From Mycolicibacter longobardus (GTDB lineage: Bacteria; Actinomycetota; Actinomycetes; Mycobacteriales; Mycobacteriaceae): a stretch of 64,000 bases of DNA. Below the pieces are notes generated by a model. That model did no database searches. It worked only from the letters and a program-made list of their open reading frames with translations, and was not told the DNA's origin. Each line of letters begins with the position of its first letter. Positions within the stretch are counted from its first letter, which is position 1. Where the stretch lies: positions 1-64,000 of the forward strand of contig NZ_LQPG01000050.1 in the NCBI RefSeq assembly GCF_002102265.1. The letters are read 5' to 3'. Below are positions 41,887 to 50,173 of this stretch, piece after piece. The position numbers were made by a program, and so were the translations under genes.

Positions 41887-42954
41887 TTGGCGCTCCACGT
41901 TGGCGGCCGCGGGCTGCCCGACGACGAACCGGTCGAGTACTGGATCGTCGACGGCACGATCAGCCTCGAGCCCGTTGACGGGGCCGAGACCGTCTTCTCC
42001 GACGGCTGGATCATCCCGGGCCTGGTCGACGCGCACTGCCACGTGGGGATCGGGCCCGGCGGTCCGGTCGACGTCGACGAAGCGGTGCGCCAGGCCGAGA
42101 CGGAGCGGCGCGCCGGTGTGCTGCTGATCCGCGATGCCGGATCACCGATCGACACCCGCGCGTTCGACGACCGCGACGACCTGCCGCGCATCATCCGTGC
42201 CGGCCAACACCTGGCCCGCACCAAACGCTACATTCCCGGGCTGCCGATCAACGTCGACGACGAGACGCAGCTGCCGGAAGCCGTTGCGGCCCAAGCCTGT
42301 CGCGGTGACGGCTGGGTGAAGCTGGTGGGGGACTGGATCGACCGCGGTGTCGGTGACCTGGCGCCGCTGTGGTCGGACGGCGTGCTGGTCTCCGCGATCG
42401 ACGCCGCGCACGCCAACGGCGCGCGGGTCACCGCACACGTCTTCGGCGAAGAAGCACTGCCCGGCCTGATCAACGCGGGCATCGACTGCATCGAGCACGG
42501 CACCGGTATCACCGACGACATCATCGCGCTGATGCTGGCCCACGGCACCGCCCTGGTGCCCACCCTGATCAACATCGACAACTTTCCCGGCATCGCCGAC
42601 TCGGCGGCCAAGTACCCGACCTATGCCGCGCACATGCGTGCCTTGTACGCCACCTGTCGGTCACGGATCGGCGCCGCCCGAGAGGCCGGGGTGCCGATCT
42701 ACGCCGGCACCGACGCCGGTGGCATGGTGGCCCACGGCCGCATCGCCGACGAGGTCAACGCCCTGACCGGGATCGGGCTCAGTGCCACCGAGGCGCTGGG
42801 GGCGGCGTGCTGGGAATCCCGGCGTTGGCTGGGTGCGCCGGCGCTGGAGCACGGCGCCCCGGCCGATCTGGTGTGTTTTGCCGCCGACCCGCGCAGCGGC
42901 CCCGAGGTGCTGGGCCGTCCCGACCTGGTGATGCTGCGCGGCCGGGTGTTTTAG
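41887..42954 (+). CDS. Amidohydrolase-family protein
   Basis: 355-residue metal-dependent hydrolase of the amidohydrolase superfamily (Rv2915c position). Metal-binding HxH in PGLVDAHCHVGIG near residue 49, Lys in GWVKLVGDW, His in ARVTAHVFGEEA and CIEHGTGIT, and the final Asp in IYAGTDAGGM. Similar to imidazolonepropionase or prolidase-like members, substrate unknown. The start is TTG 41887, two bases after the ffh stop, so it is cotranscribed; no ATG or GTG is available near the homologous start. Confidence 0.85.
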   Translation: MALHVGGRGLPDDEPVEYWIVDGTISLEPVDGAETVFSDGWIIPGLVDAHCHVGIGPGGPVDVDEAVRQAETERRAGVLLIRDAGSPIDTRAFDDRDDLPRIIRAGQHLARTKRYIPGLPINVDDETQLPEAVAAQACRGDGWVKLVGDWIDRGVGDLAPLWSDGVLVSAIDAAHANGARVTAHVFGEEALPGLINAGIDCIEHGTGITDDIIALMLAHGTALVPTLINIDNFPGIADSAAKYPTYAAHMRALYATCRSRIGAAREAGVPIYAGTDAGGMVAHGRIADEVNALTGIGLSATEALGAACWESRRWLGAPALEHGAPADLVCFAADPRSGPEVLGRPDLVMLRGRVF

Positions 42955-42963
42955 GGTGCCGAG

Positions 42964-43013
42964 CAGACGCAGAATCGCACTCCGCAGCACGGATTGATGC
43001 GATTCTCTGTCTG
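42964..43013. terminator. Bidirectional hairpin between amidohydrolase and dacB2
   Basis: CAGAC (42964-42968), GC, AGAATCGCA (42971-42979), an 18-base loop, TGCGATTCT (42998-43006), CT, GTCTG (43009-43013). That is a 9-bp stem extended by 5 bp across a 2x2 internal loop, located between convergent stops. H37Rv carries pknI, Rv2913c and Rv2912c in this place (from memory); none is present. Confidence 0.75.
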
Positions 43014-43035
43014 GTCGCGGTGGGGTGCGGCGGGC

Positions 43036-43905
43036 CTACAGGCTGCCGACGCTGGCCATCGGGCCCTGCGCGAAGCCCCAGTCCAACAGGGCGCCGGCCT
43101 GATCCCAGTAGTTCGGTCCGCCCTCGCGGATCATTCCGTACATCATCGCCACCACCAGCCGCCGGCCGTCGCGGTTCGCGCCGCCGACGTAGGTCTTGCG
43201 GGCGGCATCGGTGAATCCGGTCTTGCCGCCGAACGCGCCCGGATAGCGGTGCAGCAGCTCGTTCTGGTTGACGATCACCTTGTCGCCGTTGTCGCCGGGG
43301 AACATCGCCGACGGTTGCGCGGTGATCTCGGCGAACACCGGGTTGGCCATCGCCGCCCGGAAGATGGCCGCCAGATCGTGCGGGGTGGTGGCACCCGGGC
43401 CGCCGGGGCCGTCCAGGCCGGACGGGGTGGAGGCGAAAGTGTTGGTCGCGCCCACCTCGGCGGCCTTGGCATTCATCTTGGCCACCGCGGCGTCGTGGCC
43501 GCCGAGCAGTTCGGCCAGGGTGTTGGCGGCGTCGTTGCCCGAGACCAGCAGCACCGCATCCAGCAGCTGCCTCGCGGTGTAGCTGCGGCCGGGCCGGACG
43601 CCGACACAGTTGCACTCAACCCGGGTATCGGCCGGATTGGCCTCCACGGTCGCGTCCAGCGGCACCTCATCGAGGGCGGTCAGTGCCAGCAGCACCTTGA
43701 TCGTGCTGGCCGGTGGGGTGGCGGCGTAGCCGTTCTGCTCAGCGAGCACCTGTCCGGAGTCCAGGTCGGCGATGATCCAGTCCGGGGCCGGGCCCGGTGG
43801 GATCGGCACTGACCCGAGCGGCTGGGCGACGTCGGCCACCGACGGAGCGGCGGTTGCCCCGCATACGGCCAGGACAGCCGCCAGGGCGGCGAAAGATTTC
43901 CGCAT
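43036..43905 (-). CDS. dacB2: D-alanyl-D-alanine carboxypeptidase DacB2
   Basis: 289-residue secreted low-molecular-weight PBP trimming peptidoglycan pentapeptides. Signal peptide residues 1-24 (hydrophobic LAAVLAVCGATAA, cleavage near SVA). Penicillin-binding motifs: S67TIK70 in PPASTIKVL, SGN in VSGNDAAN, and KTG in FGGKTGFTD. Corresponds to H37Rv Rv2911. Divergent from the SnoaL-like gene with only 37 bases between starts. Confidence 0.95.
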   Translation of the reverse strand: MRKSFAALAAVLAVCGATAAPSVADVAQPLGSVPIPPGPAPDWIIADLDSGQVLAEQNGYAATPPASTIKVLLALTALDEVPLDATVEANPADTRVECNCVGVRPGRSYTARQLLDAVLLVSGNDAANTLAELLGGHDAAVAKMNAKAAEVGATNTFASTPSGLDGPGGPGATTPHDLAAIFRAAMANPVFAEITAQPSAMFPGDNGDKVIVNQNELLHRYPGAFGGKTGFTDAARKTYVGGANRDGRRLVVAMMYGMIREGGPNYWDQAGALLDWGFAQGPMASVGSL

Positions 43906-43942
43906 GGCGGCTTACCCTACCGCCGTCGTGTTGAATCGGGGA

Positions 43943-44362
43943 ATGCTGAGCCAAGAGGAGATTTCCGACCGGTGGCAGATCCAGCAGCTGCTGGTTGACT
44001 ACTCCACCGCCATCGACACCCGCAACTTCGACGGTCTCGACGCGGTGTTCACCGACGATGCCTACATCGACTACCGCGCGATGGGTGGTATCGACGGCCG
44101 ATTCCCGGAGGTGAAGGCCTGGCTGGCGGAGGTGTTGCCGAATTTCGCGGGCTACGCCCACATGTTGGGGCTGCCGGCGATCCGGGTGGACGGCGACACG
44201 GCCACCGCGCGCACCTTCTGTTTCAACCCGATGGTGTTCGGCGGAGAGCAGCCCGCCACCATGCTGCTGGGTCTGTGGTACGACGACGAGTTCGTCCGCA
44301 CCGCCGACGGCTGGCGGATGAGCCGGCGTAGCGAGATCAAGTGTTTCGAGAAGCTGCCCTGA
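43943..44362 (+). CDS. SnoaL/NTF2-like protein
   Basis: 139-residue α+β cone protein of the SnoaL-like family (Rv2910c position). Typical start LSQEEISDRWQIQQLLVDYS and FDGLDAVFTDDAYIDY; Asp in the pocket is retained as in dehydratase-like members. Function unknown; relatives bind small hydrophobic ligands or act as dehydratases and isomerases. ATG 43943 is preferred over GTG 43928. It precedes the rpsP leader. Confidence 0.8.
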   Translation: MLSQEEISDRWQIQQLLVDYSTAIDTRNFDGLDAVFTDDAYIDYRAMGGIDGRFPEVKAWLAEVLPNFAGYAHMLGLPAIRVDGDTATARTFCFNPMVFGGEQPATMLLGLWYDDEFVRTADGWRMSRRSEIKCFEKLP

Positions 44363-44363
44363 G

Positions 44364-44398
44364 GCGATTTCTGCTGAACGGGCCGCTTCTGGCACAAT
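44364..44398 (+). promoter_or_regulatory. rpsP promoter/leader element with TCTGGCACAAT
   Basis: GCGATTT (44364-44370) followed by GCCGC-T-TCTGGCACAAT (ending 44398) precedes a leader of about 125 bases to rpsP. The same two blocks occur before rplS (47591-47633). CACAAT is a plausible -10. The rest of the leader to 44526 contains no other recognised gene. Confidence 0.5.
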
Positions 44399-44526
44399 GG
44401 GCGGCTGTCCGCCACGCGACTGGTCCTCTTGAGGCCGCGCGGACGTGGCACACACGCGAGGCAAAACCGGATACCGGCAAATCCGCCCGTATCGCTGAAT
44501 TGCAGCGTGCTAACCAGGAGTGATTC

Positions 44527-45033
44527 ATGGCTGTCAAGATCAAGCTCACCCGACTTGGGAAGATCCGCAATCCGCAGTACCGCATCGCGGTCGCCGACGC
44601 GCGCACCCGCCGGGACGGTCGTTCGATCGAGGTCATCGGCCGCTACCACCCGAAGGAAGAGCCGAGCCTGATCGAGATCGACTCGGAGCGCGCCCAGTAC
44701 TGGCTGTCGGTCGGCGCTCAGCCCACCGAGCCCGTGCTCAAGCTGCTGAAGATCACCGGTGACTGGCAGAAGTTCAAGGGCCTGCCGGGCGCCGAGGGCC
44801 GACTGAAGGTCAAGCCCGCCAAGCCGAGCAAGCTGGAGCTGTTCAACGCCGCGCTGGCCGAGGCCGAGGGTGGTCCGACCACTGAGGCCACCACCGCCAA
44901 GAAGAAGAAGGCACCGGCCAAGAAGACGGCCAAGGACGACGCTGAGAAGGCCGACGAGAAGGCCGCTGAGACGACCGAGGCTCCCGCCGAGGCCCCCGCT
45001 GCTGAGGCCGCTGAGCCGGCCACCGAGAGCTGA
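44527..45033 (+). CDS. rpsP: 30S ribosomal protein S16
   Basis: 168 residues: canonical S16 core (MAVKIKLTRLGKIRNPQYRI, RRDGRSIEVIGRYHP) through about residue 85, then a mycobacterial extension that turns into a low-complexity Lys/Ala then Glu/Ala tail (from about 115; KKKKAPAKKTAKDD, ending PATES). The extension is a known feature of mycobacterial S16. AGGAG lies 7 bases before the ATG. First gene of the rpsP-khpA-rimM-trmD operon. Confidence 0.97.
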   Translation: MAVKIKLTRLGKIRNPQYRIAVADARTRRDGRSIEVIGRYHPKEEPSLIEIDSERAQYWLSVGAQPTEPVLKLLKITGDWQKFKGLPGAEGRLKVKPAKPSKLELFNAALAEAEGGPTTEATTAKKKKAPAKKTAKDDAEKADEKAAETTEAPAEAPAAEAAEPATES

Positions 45034-45041
45034 CCGCGGCC

Positions 45042-45284
45042 ATGAGTGCCGTGGTGGCAGACGCGGTCGAGCACTTGGTGCGCGGCATTGTCGACAACCC
45101 CGACGAAGTACGGGTCGACATGGTGACCAATCGGCGTGGCCGCACTGTCGAGGTGCACGTGCACCCCGACGACCTGGGCAAGGTGATCGGTCGCGGCGGT
45201 CGCACCGCCACTGCGTTGCGCACCCTCGTCGCCGGTATCGGTGGACGCGGCATCCGCGTGGACGTGGTGGACACCGACCGGTAG
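45042..45284 (+). CDS. khpA: KH-domain RNA-binding protein KhpA
   Basis: 80-residue single KH domain with the GxxG loop in KVIGRGGRTATALRTLV near residue 48. In Gram-positive bacteria KhpA with KhpB binds many RNAs and affects cell division; it sits between rpsP and rimM as usual (Rv2908c). Starts 8 bases after rpsP. Confidence 0.93.
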   Translation: MSAVVADAVEHLVRGIVDNPDEVRVDMVTNRRGRTVEVHVHPDDLGKVIGRGGRTATALRTLVAGIGGRGIRVDVVDTDR

Positions 45285-45295
45285 CCGACCGGCTC

Positions 45296-45817
45296 ATGGA
45301 GCTGACGGTCGGGCGGGTGGTCAAGGCCCACGGCATCACCGGCGAGGTCGTCGTCGACGTCCGTACCGACGACCCCGAACTCCGGTTCGCGCCGGGCGCC
45401 ACGCTGCACGCCCGTAAATCCGGTGTGCCGCAACGCGACTACGTCGTGGAGGCGGCACGCCCGCACGGCGCGCGACTTCTGGTGCGGCTGGCCGGAATCG
45501 GTGACCGCGACGGTGCGGATGCGTTGCGGGGCAGCGTGTTCGTCGTCGATTCCGCCGAGCTGCCGCCGATCACCGAGCCGGACACCTACTACGACCATCA
45601 GCTGGAAGGTCTGGCGGTCCAGGACACGGCGGGGGAGCCGGTGGGCACCGTCACCGAGGTTCTGCACACCGCCGCCGGCGAGCTGCTCGCGATCAAGCGG
45701 ACCGATGGCCGGGAACTGTTGGTGCCGTTCGTCGCCGCGTTCGTGCCGTCGGTCTCGCTGGCGCAGCGCTGCCTGGTGATCGATCCGCCCGACGGTCTGC
45801 TCGACCTGGAGGACTGA
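45296..45817 (+). CDS. rimM: Ribosome maturation factor RimM
   Basis: 173 residues. RimM N-terminal domain (MELTVGRVVKAHGITGEVVV, about 1-85) and PRC barrel (YYDHQLEGLAVQD to LLVPFVAAFVPSV). Assists 30S head assembly with S19. ATG 45296 starts 11 bases after khpA; the longer open frame is a shadow. TrmD begins one base after its stop. Confidence 0.95.
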   Translation: MELTVGRVVKAHGITGEVVVDVRTDDPELRFAPGATLHARKSGVPQRDYVVEAARPHGARLLVRLAGIGDRDGADALRGSVFVVDSAELPPITEPDTYYDHQLEGLAVQDTAGEPVGTVTEVLHTAAGELLAIKRTDGRELLVPFVAAFVPSVSLAQRCLVIDPPDGLLDLED

Positions 45818-45818
45818 C

Positions 45819-46511
45819 GTGCGCGTCGATGTCCTGACGATCTTTCCCGACTATCTGGATCCGATCCGGCAATCGTTGCCGGGCAAGGCGATCGAGACCG
45901 GGCTGGTCGACCTGGGCGTCCACGATCTGAGGCGCTGGACGCATGACGTGCACCGGTCGGTCGACGACACGCCCTACGGCGGCGGGCCGGGGATGGTGAT
46001 GAAGGCGCCGGTGTGGGGTGAAGCGCTGGACGAGATCTGCTCGGAGCAGACCCTTCTCATCGTGCCCACCCCGGCGGGAACCTTGTTCGACCAGGCCACC
46101 GCGCAGCGCTGGAGCGCCGAAGAGCACCTGGTGTTCGCCTGCGGCCGCTACGAGGGCATCGATCAACGGGTGGCCGACGACGCCGCCCGGCGGATGCGGG
46201 TCGAAGAGGTGTCGATCGGTGACTACGTGCTGGCCGGCGGCGAGCCCGCGGTGCTGGTCATGCTGGAGGCGGTGCTGCGGCTGATGCCCGGGGTGCTCGG
46301 CAATCCGGCGTCGCGCCATGACGATTCGCATTCCCCGGACCGCGATGGACTCTTGGAGGGGCCGAGCTACACCCGCCCGCCGAGCTGGCGCGGCCTGGAT
46401 GTGCCGGAAGTACTGCTCTCCGGTGACCACGCGAAGATCAATGCCTGGCGCCACGAGGCGGCGCTGAAGCGGACCCGGGAACGCCGTCCGGATCTCCTGG
46501 GGGGTAGCTAG
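45819..46511 (+). CDS. trmD: tRNA (guanine37-N1)-methyltransferase
   Basis: 230-residue SPOUT methyltransferase making m1G37, essential for reading-frame maintenance. Motifs: VDVLTIFPDYLDPI, DDTPYGGGPGMVMK, the knot regions CGRYEGIDQRV and SIGDYVLAGGEPAVLVMLEA, and SRHDDSHSPD. GTG start. Last gene of the operon; its stop overlaps convergent lppW by 4 bases. Confidence 0.97.
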   Translation: MRVDVLTIFPDYLDPIRQSLPGKAIETGLVDLGVHDLRRWTHDVHRSVDDTPYGGGPGMVMKAPVWGEALDEICSEQTLLIVPTPAGTLFDQATAQRWSAEEHLVFACGRYEGIDQRVADDAARRMRVEEVSIGDYVLAGGEPAVLVMLEAVLRLMPGVLGNPASRHDDSHSPDRDGLLEGPSYTRPPSWRGLDVPEVLLSGDHAKINAWRHEAALKRTRERRPDLLGGS

Positions 46512-47416
46512 ACCCGGCCGCCCGGGAAGATGGTCTTGACGGCCTCGGTGATGGTGGTGCGCGCGGTGGCGTCGTCGCTGGGTTGCAGTGATTCGATCAC
46601 CACGATGTAGCGGCGGTCCGCTCCGACGACACCGGTCGACAGGTGCATCCAGTTGCTGCCGATGCAGCACATCCAGCCCTGCTTGACTGCCACCGGCTCG
46701 TCGTACAAGCCCTCCGGGATCCCGAAACGCTGCGGGTAGCCGTCGATGCCGGTCGGGGTGGACTGGGCCAGGTCGCCCATCATGATGCTGGCCCGGTCGG
46801 CCGGCAGACCACCGGAGCCGTTGAGCAGCATGTCGTAGTAGCGCGCCAGGTCCGGTGCGGTGCTGATGGTGTTCCACCAGGCGCCGTTGGACGGCGGCGA
46901 CGTGCCGGCCAGGCCGTAGCGGCTGGCCACCCTGTTGACGATCGCGTTGCGGCCGTTCTGGTTCCAGAACGTCTCGGCGGCCCCGTCGTCGGACGACCGC
47001 AGCATCACGTCCAGCGCGGCCCGGTCGTCGGCCGACAGACCGGCCTCCGGTTGGTGCATCAGCAGGTCGTCGGCGATGAACAGCTTGGCCACCGAGGCGG
47101 TGGCGATGGGCCGGGTGTTGCCGTTGGTGATCAGCTGATGCGAGATCCGGTCCAGCACGGCCACCGAGATGTTGGCGCCGGCCTTGGCCGCCTGCTCGGT
47201 GGCTTCCTGCATGCGTGTCGCGAGCCCGTCGACCACCGCGACCGGCTGAATCGCGGGCGCCAGGGGCGCTTCGATGGCCGTGGCGACCGGGGTGACCTCA
47301 GGTGCCCGGTACTGCGGTGGGCGCGTGGCGGCGGCGCCGTAGACCTTCTCGTCGCAGCCGAACACCACGGTCGAGATCACCATGACGATGGTCAGCAGAA
47401 GCATCGATGGCCGCAC
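46508..47416 (-). CDS. lppW: Lipoprotein LppW, serine-hydrolase/β-lactamase-like fold
   Basis: 302 residues with a lipoprotein signal (hydrophobic 5-20, lipobox VFGC, lipidated Cys21). The mature domain resembles serine β-lactamase/PBP folds, with SVAK as a possible SxxK in ATASVAKLFIAD near residue 110, but the SDN and KTG motifs are not clear, so enzymatic activity is doubtful. H37Rv Rv2905 is at the same place, convergent to trmD. Confidence 0.87.
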   Translation of the reverse strand: MRPSMLLLTIVMVISTVVFGCDEKVYGAAATRPPQYRAPEVTPVATAIEAPLAPAIQPVAVVDGLATRMQEATEQAAKAGANISVAVLDRISHQLITNGNTRPIATASVAKLFIADDLLMHQPEAGLSADDRAALDVMLRSSDDGAAETFWNQNGRNAIVNRVASRYGLAGTSPPSNGAWWNTISTAPDLARYYDMLLNGSGGLPADRASIMMGDLAQSTPTGIDGYPQRFGIPEGLYDEPVAVKQGWMCCIGSNWMHLSTGVVGADRRYIVVIESLQPSDDATARTTITEAVKTIFPGGRV

Positions 47417-47590
47417 GGCGGGTATGCCTCCTCAACAGGTATAGGCGCGTATTGCACCGACTTACTGCGGGCTCGCCACACTGCTGCCATCGGCCCGCCG
47501 GATAGATTACCGCGTGGACACCCGGATCGCGCAGTTCGGTCGTCCATCAGACTTATCACGTCCCCGGGCTTCGGCGTGGAACGACCAGCG

Positions 47591-47633
47591 GCGATTTGCG
47601 CGATTTCACTGGTTGCGCCGCGTCTGGCACAAT
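47591..47633 (+). promoter_or_regulatory. rplS promoter/leader element with TCTGGCACAAT
   Basis: GCGATTT (47591-47597) and GCCGCG-TCTGGCACAAT (ending 47633) repeat the arrangement before rpsP. It is followed by a leader of about 160 bases to the rplS ATG, long for a mycobacterial mRNA. Confidence 0.5.
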
Positions 47634-47729
47634 TGAGCAGTTGTCACCCGGCAGTTGACTCTGCAGCGGGGACCTGGCGTCCCGGTCATCGCACAGCGCG
47701 ACAACATGCCCGAACCCATCGGCTCGGTT

Positions 47730-47762
47730 ACCGTCTGCACGCTTCCCCGCGTGCGGGCCGGT
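47730..47762 (+). other. Leader hairpin upstream of rplS
   Basis: GCACGC-TTCCCC-GCGTGC (47737-47754) forms a 6-bp stem, enclosed by ACCG (47730-47733) and CGGT (47759-47762). It lies 34 bases before the rplS start and could be an L19 autoregulatory or attenuation structure; this is inference. Confidence 0.4.
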
Positions 47763-47796
47763 CAGCAGCCGCGAACCGCGAGGAAGTGTTTCCGCA

Positions 47797-48138
47797 ATGA
47801 ACACGCTGGACATCGTCGACAAGGCGTCGCTGCGCGACGACATCCCGGCCTTCGCCCCCGGCGACACGGTCAACGTGCACGTGAAGGTGATCGAGGGCTC
47901 CAAGGAGCGCATCCAGGTGTTCAAGGGTGTGGTCATCCGCCGGCAGGGTGGCGGTGTCCGCGAGACGTTCACCGTCCGCAAGGAGAGCTACGGCGTCGGC
48001 GTGGAGCGGACCTTCCCGGTGCACTCGCCCAACGTGGACCACATCGACGTCGTCGTCCGCGGTGACGTCCGGCGCGCCAAGCTGTACTACCTGCGTGAAC
48101 TGCGCGGCAAGAAGGCCAAGATCAAGGAGAAGCGCTGA
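47797..48138 (+). CDS. rplS: 50S ribosomal protein L19
   Basis: 113 residues with the L19 signatures FAPGDTVNVHVKVIEGSKER, FKGVVIRRQGGGVRETFTVR and the C-terminal KLYYLRELRGKKAKIKEK. GAGGAAG precedes the ATG. In many bacteria rplS follows trmD in one operon; in mycobacteria, as here, lppW on the other strand separates them and rplS has its own leader. Confidence 0.97.
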   Translation: MNTLDIVDKASLRDDIPAFAPGDTVNVHVKVIEGSKERIQVFKGVVIRRQGGGVRETFTVRKESYGVGVERTFPVHSPNVDHIDVVVRGDVRRAKLYYLRELRGKKAKIKEKR

Positions 48139-48211
48139 GCTTGCCCGCGCCGGCCCCCCTCCGGTGGGTTTACGGCCGCCGGTCGGTCTCCGGCGCCGCC
48201 GACGCGGTCAT

Positions 48212-48217
48212 TACCCT
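48212..48217 (+). promoter_or_regulatory. -10 TACCCT, likely leaderless promoter of lepB
   Basis: TACCCT ends 6 bases before GTG 48224, consistent with a leaderless lepB transcript separate from rplS. Confidence 0.4.
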
Positions 48218-48223
48218 GATCTC

Positions 48224-49081
48224 GTGACCGACACCACGGGTTCGTCACCCGAGAACTCTTCTTCCGAGGCCGATCAGCCCGAGGCTGTCGTCGGCGCGTC
48301 CGGGTCGGCCGCACCTGGCACCGCCGTCGAACCGGAGCGCAAGCACACCACGCTGCGCGAATCGGTGGTGCTGATCTCGATCGCGCTGCTGCTCTACTAC
48401 CTGATGTTGACCTTCGTGGCGCGTCCCTACCTGATCCCCTCAGAGTCGATGGAACCGACGCTGCACGGCTGCCACGGATGTGTCGGCGACCGGATCATGG
48501 TCGACAAGGTCACCTACCGGTTCAGCGCGCCGCAGCCCGGTGACGTCGTCGTATTCCGGGGGCCGCCGTCGTGGAATGTGGGTTACAAGTCGATCCGGTC
48601 GACCAACACCGCGGTGCGCTGGGCGCAGAACGCCCTGTCGTTCATCGGATTCGTGCCCCCCGACGAGAACGACTTGGTCAAGCGGGTCATCGCGGTGGGC
48701 GGCCAGACGGTGCAGTGCCGCAACGACACCGGCCTGACCGTCGACGGCAAGCCGGTCAACGAGCCCTACCTCAACCCGGCCACCCTGATGGTCGATCCGA
48801 TGGTGTACCCGTGCCTGGGCAACGAGTTCGGCCCGGTGACGGTGCCCGACGGCCGGCTGTGGGTGATGGGTGACAACCGCACCCACTCTTCGGACTCCCG
48901 CGCGCACTGCGACACCGTGGCGGTCCAGCCCGATCTGGCGCATCGGATCCTGTGCACCGGCGACGACCTCGACGCGGGCACCGTTCCGGTCAGCAACGTG
49001 ATCGGCAAGACCCGGTTCATCGCCTGGCCGCCGTCGCGCTGGGGGCTGGTGAAAGCGACGAACCCGCAGCAGGGCCCGTAA
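48224..49081 (+). CDS. lepB: Signal peptidase I
   Basis: 285 residues. Acidic/Ser-rich cytoplasmic tail, one transmembrane helix (about 48-68), then the catalytic domain: Ser in PSESMEPTLHG (about residue 76), Lys in DLVKRVIAVGGQ (about 155), and the box MGDNRTHSSDSR. Cleaves Sec and Tat signal peptides of exported proteins, including several encoded in this window. GTG start; rnhB follows after 2 bases. Confidence 0.95.
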   Translation: MTDTTGSSPENSSSEADQPEAVVGASGSAAPGTAVEPERKHTTLRESVVLISIALLLYYLMLTFVARPYLIPSESMEPTLHGCHGCVGDRIMVDKVTYRFSAPQPGDVVVFRGPPSWNVGYKSIRSTNTAVRWAQNALSFIGFVPPDENDLVKRVIAVGGQTVQCRNDTGLTVDGKPVNEPYLNPATLMVDPMVYPCLGNEFGPVTVPDGRLWVMGDNRTHSSDSRAHCDTVAVQPDLAHRILCTGDDLDAGTVPVSNVIGKTRFIAWPPSRWGLVKATNPQQGP

Positions 49082-49083
49082 CC

Positions 49084-49815
49084 ATGTCCCCGGCCTGGCC
49101 GCCGCGCACGGTGATTCGTCGTTCACCGGGGCTGCGCACTCTGGAGTCGGCGCTGTACCGCAGCGGGCTGGGCCCGGTCGCCGGCGTCGACGAGGTGGGC
49201 CGGGGAGCCTGTGCCGGACCGCTGGTGGTGGCCGCGTGTGTGCTCGGTCCGGGCAAGCCGGCCGCTCTGGCGGCGCTCGACGACTCCAAGAAGCTCACCG
49301 AGAAGACCCGCGAGCAGCTGTTTCCGGTGATCCGCCGGCACGCGCTGGCCTATCACGTGGTGTTCATCGAACCGGCCGACGTTGATGTGCGCGGGGTGCA
49401 CGCAGCCAACATCGAGGGCATGCGGCGCGCGGTGGCCGGGCTGCCCCTGCGGCCGGGCTACGTGCTCTCCGACGGATTCCGGGTGCCCGGGCTGCCGATG
49501 CCGTCGCTTCCGGTCATCGGCGGCGACGGGGCCGCGGCCTGCATCGCCGCGGCCAGCGTGTTGGCCAAGGTCAGCCGGGACCGGTACATGGCGACGCTGG
49601 ACGACCCCGGCTACGGCTTCGCCGTGCACAAGGGCTACTCCACCGCGGCGCACACCGCGGCGCTGGCGGCGTTGGGGCCGTGCAGCCAGCATCGCTACTC
49701 GTTCATCAACGTGCGCACCGTGGCCAACGTGCGCAACACGGCGTTCGCCGCGGCGGGCACAGCGACGGTAGTGGCCAAGGGGACGAACCGAGCAGAAGGA
49801 CGGCTGAGCAGATGA
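49084..49815 (+). CDS. rnhB: Ribonuclease HII
   Basis: 243-residue RNase H type 2 removing ribonucleotides from DNA and RNA-DNA hybrids. Catalytic DE of VAGVDEVGRGACAGPLV, Asp in LSDGFRVPG and CIAAASVLAKVSRDRYM. ATG 49084; the N-terminal extension of about 30 residues (PRTVIRRSPGLRTLESALY) is normal in mycobacteria. The stop overlaps the next ATG (ATGA). Confidence 0.95.
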   Translation: MSPAWPPRTVIRRSPGLRTLESALYRSGLGPVAGVDEVGRGACAGPLVVAACVLGPGKPAALAALDDSKKLTEKTREQLFPVIRRHALAYHVVFIEPADVDVRGVHAANIEGMRRAVAGLPLRPGYVLSDGFRVPGLPMPSLPVIGGDGAAACIAAASVLAKVSRDRYMATLDDPGYGFAVHKGYSTAAHTAALAALGPCSQHRYSFINVRTVANVRNTAFAAAGTATVVAKGTNRAEGRLSR

Positions 49816-50117
49816 GTGCCGAAGATCTCGAGAAGTACGAAACCGAGATGGAACTCTCGCTGTACCGCGAATACAAGGACATCGTGGGGCAGTTCAGTTA
49901 CGTCGTGGAGACCGAGCGGCGGTTCTATCTGGCCAACAGCGTGGAGATGGTGCCGCGTAACGCCGACGGCGAGGTGTATTTCGAGCTGCGGCTGGCCGAC
50001 GCGTGGGTGTGGGACATGTATCGCCCGGCACGGTTCGTCAAGCAGGTTCGGGTGGTCACCTTCAAAGACGTCAACATCGAAGAGGTCGAGAAGCCCGAAC
50101 TGCGGCTGCCCGAATAG
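49812..50117 (+). CDS. DUF2469 protein
   Basis: 101-residue acidic protein conserved in actinobacteria next to rnhB (Rv2901c): SAEDLEKYETEMELSLYREY ... SYVVETERRFYLANSVE. Function unknown. Translationally coupled to rnhB. In H37Rv fdhF follows; here the next gene is a GyrA-like/GNAT fusion. Confidence 0.9.
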   Translation: MSAEDLEKYETEMELSLYREYKDIVGQFSYVVETERRFYLANSVEMVPRNADGEVYFELRLADAWVWDMYRPARFVKQVRVVTFKDVNIEEVEKPELRLPE

Positions 50118-50160
50118 ACACCGCGGCATTAAGACTGCGGCGTCACCGGGGAGTTCGGTC

Positions 50161-50166
50161 TAGGCT
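50161..50166 (+). promoter_or_regulatory. -10 TAGGCT, likely leaderless promoter of GNAT gene
   Basis: TAGGCT ends 7 bases before ATG 50174, so the gene is probably transcribed leaderless and separately from rnhB-DUF2469. Confidence 0.45.
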
Positions 50167-50173
50167 GACTCGC

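Larger units (their letters stand above)
47417..47796. other. 380-base intergenic region between lppW and rplS
   Basis: Holds the lppW promoter side on the left and the long rplS leader on the right (element at 47591-47633, hairpin 47730-47762). The open frames crossing it show no protein similarity and no tRNA or other RNA gene was recognised. Confidence 0.6.

Noticed and set aside
46508..47416. lppW as an active β-lactamase or carboxypeptidase
   Set aside because: Only an SxxK-like motif is visible; the other catalytic motifs are unclear.
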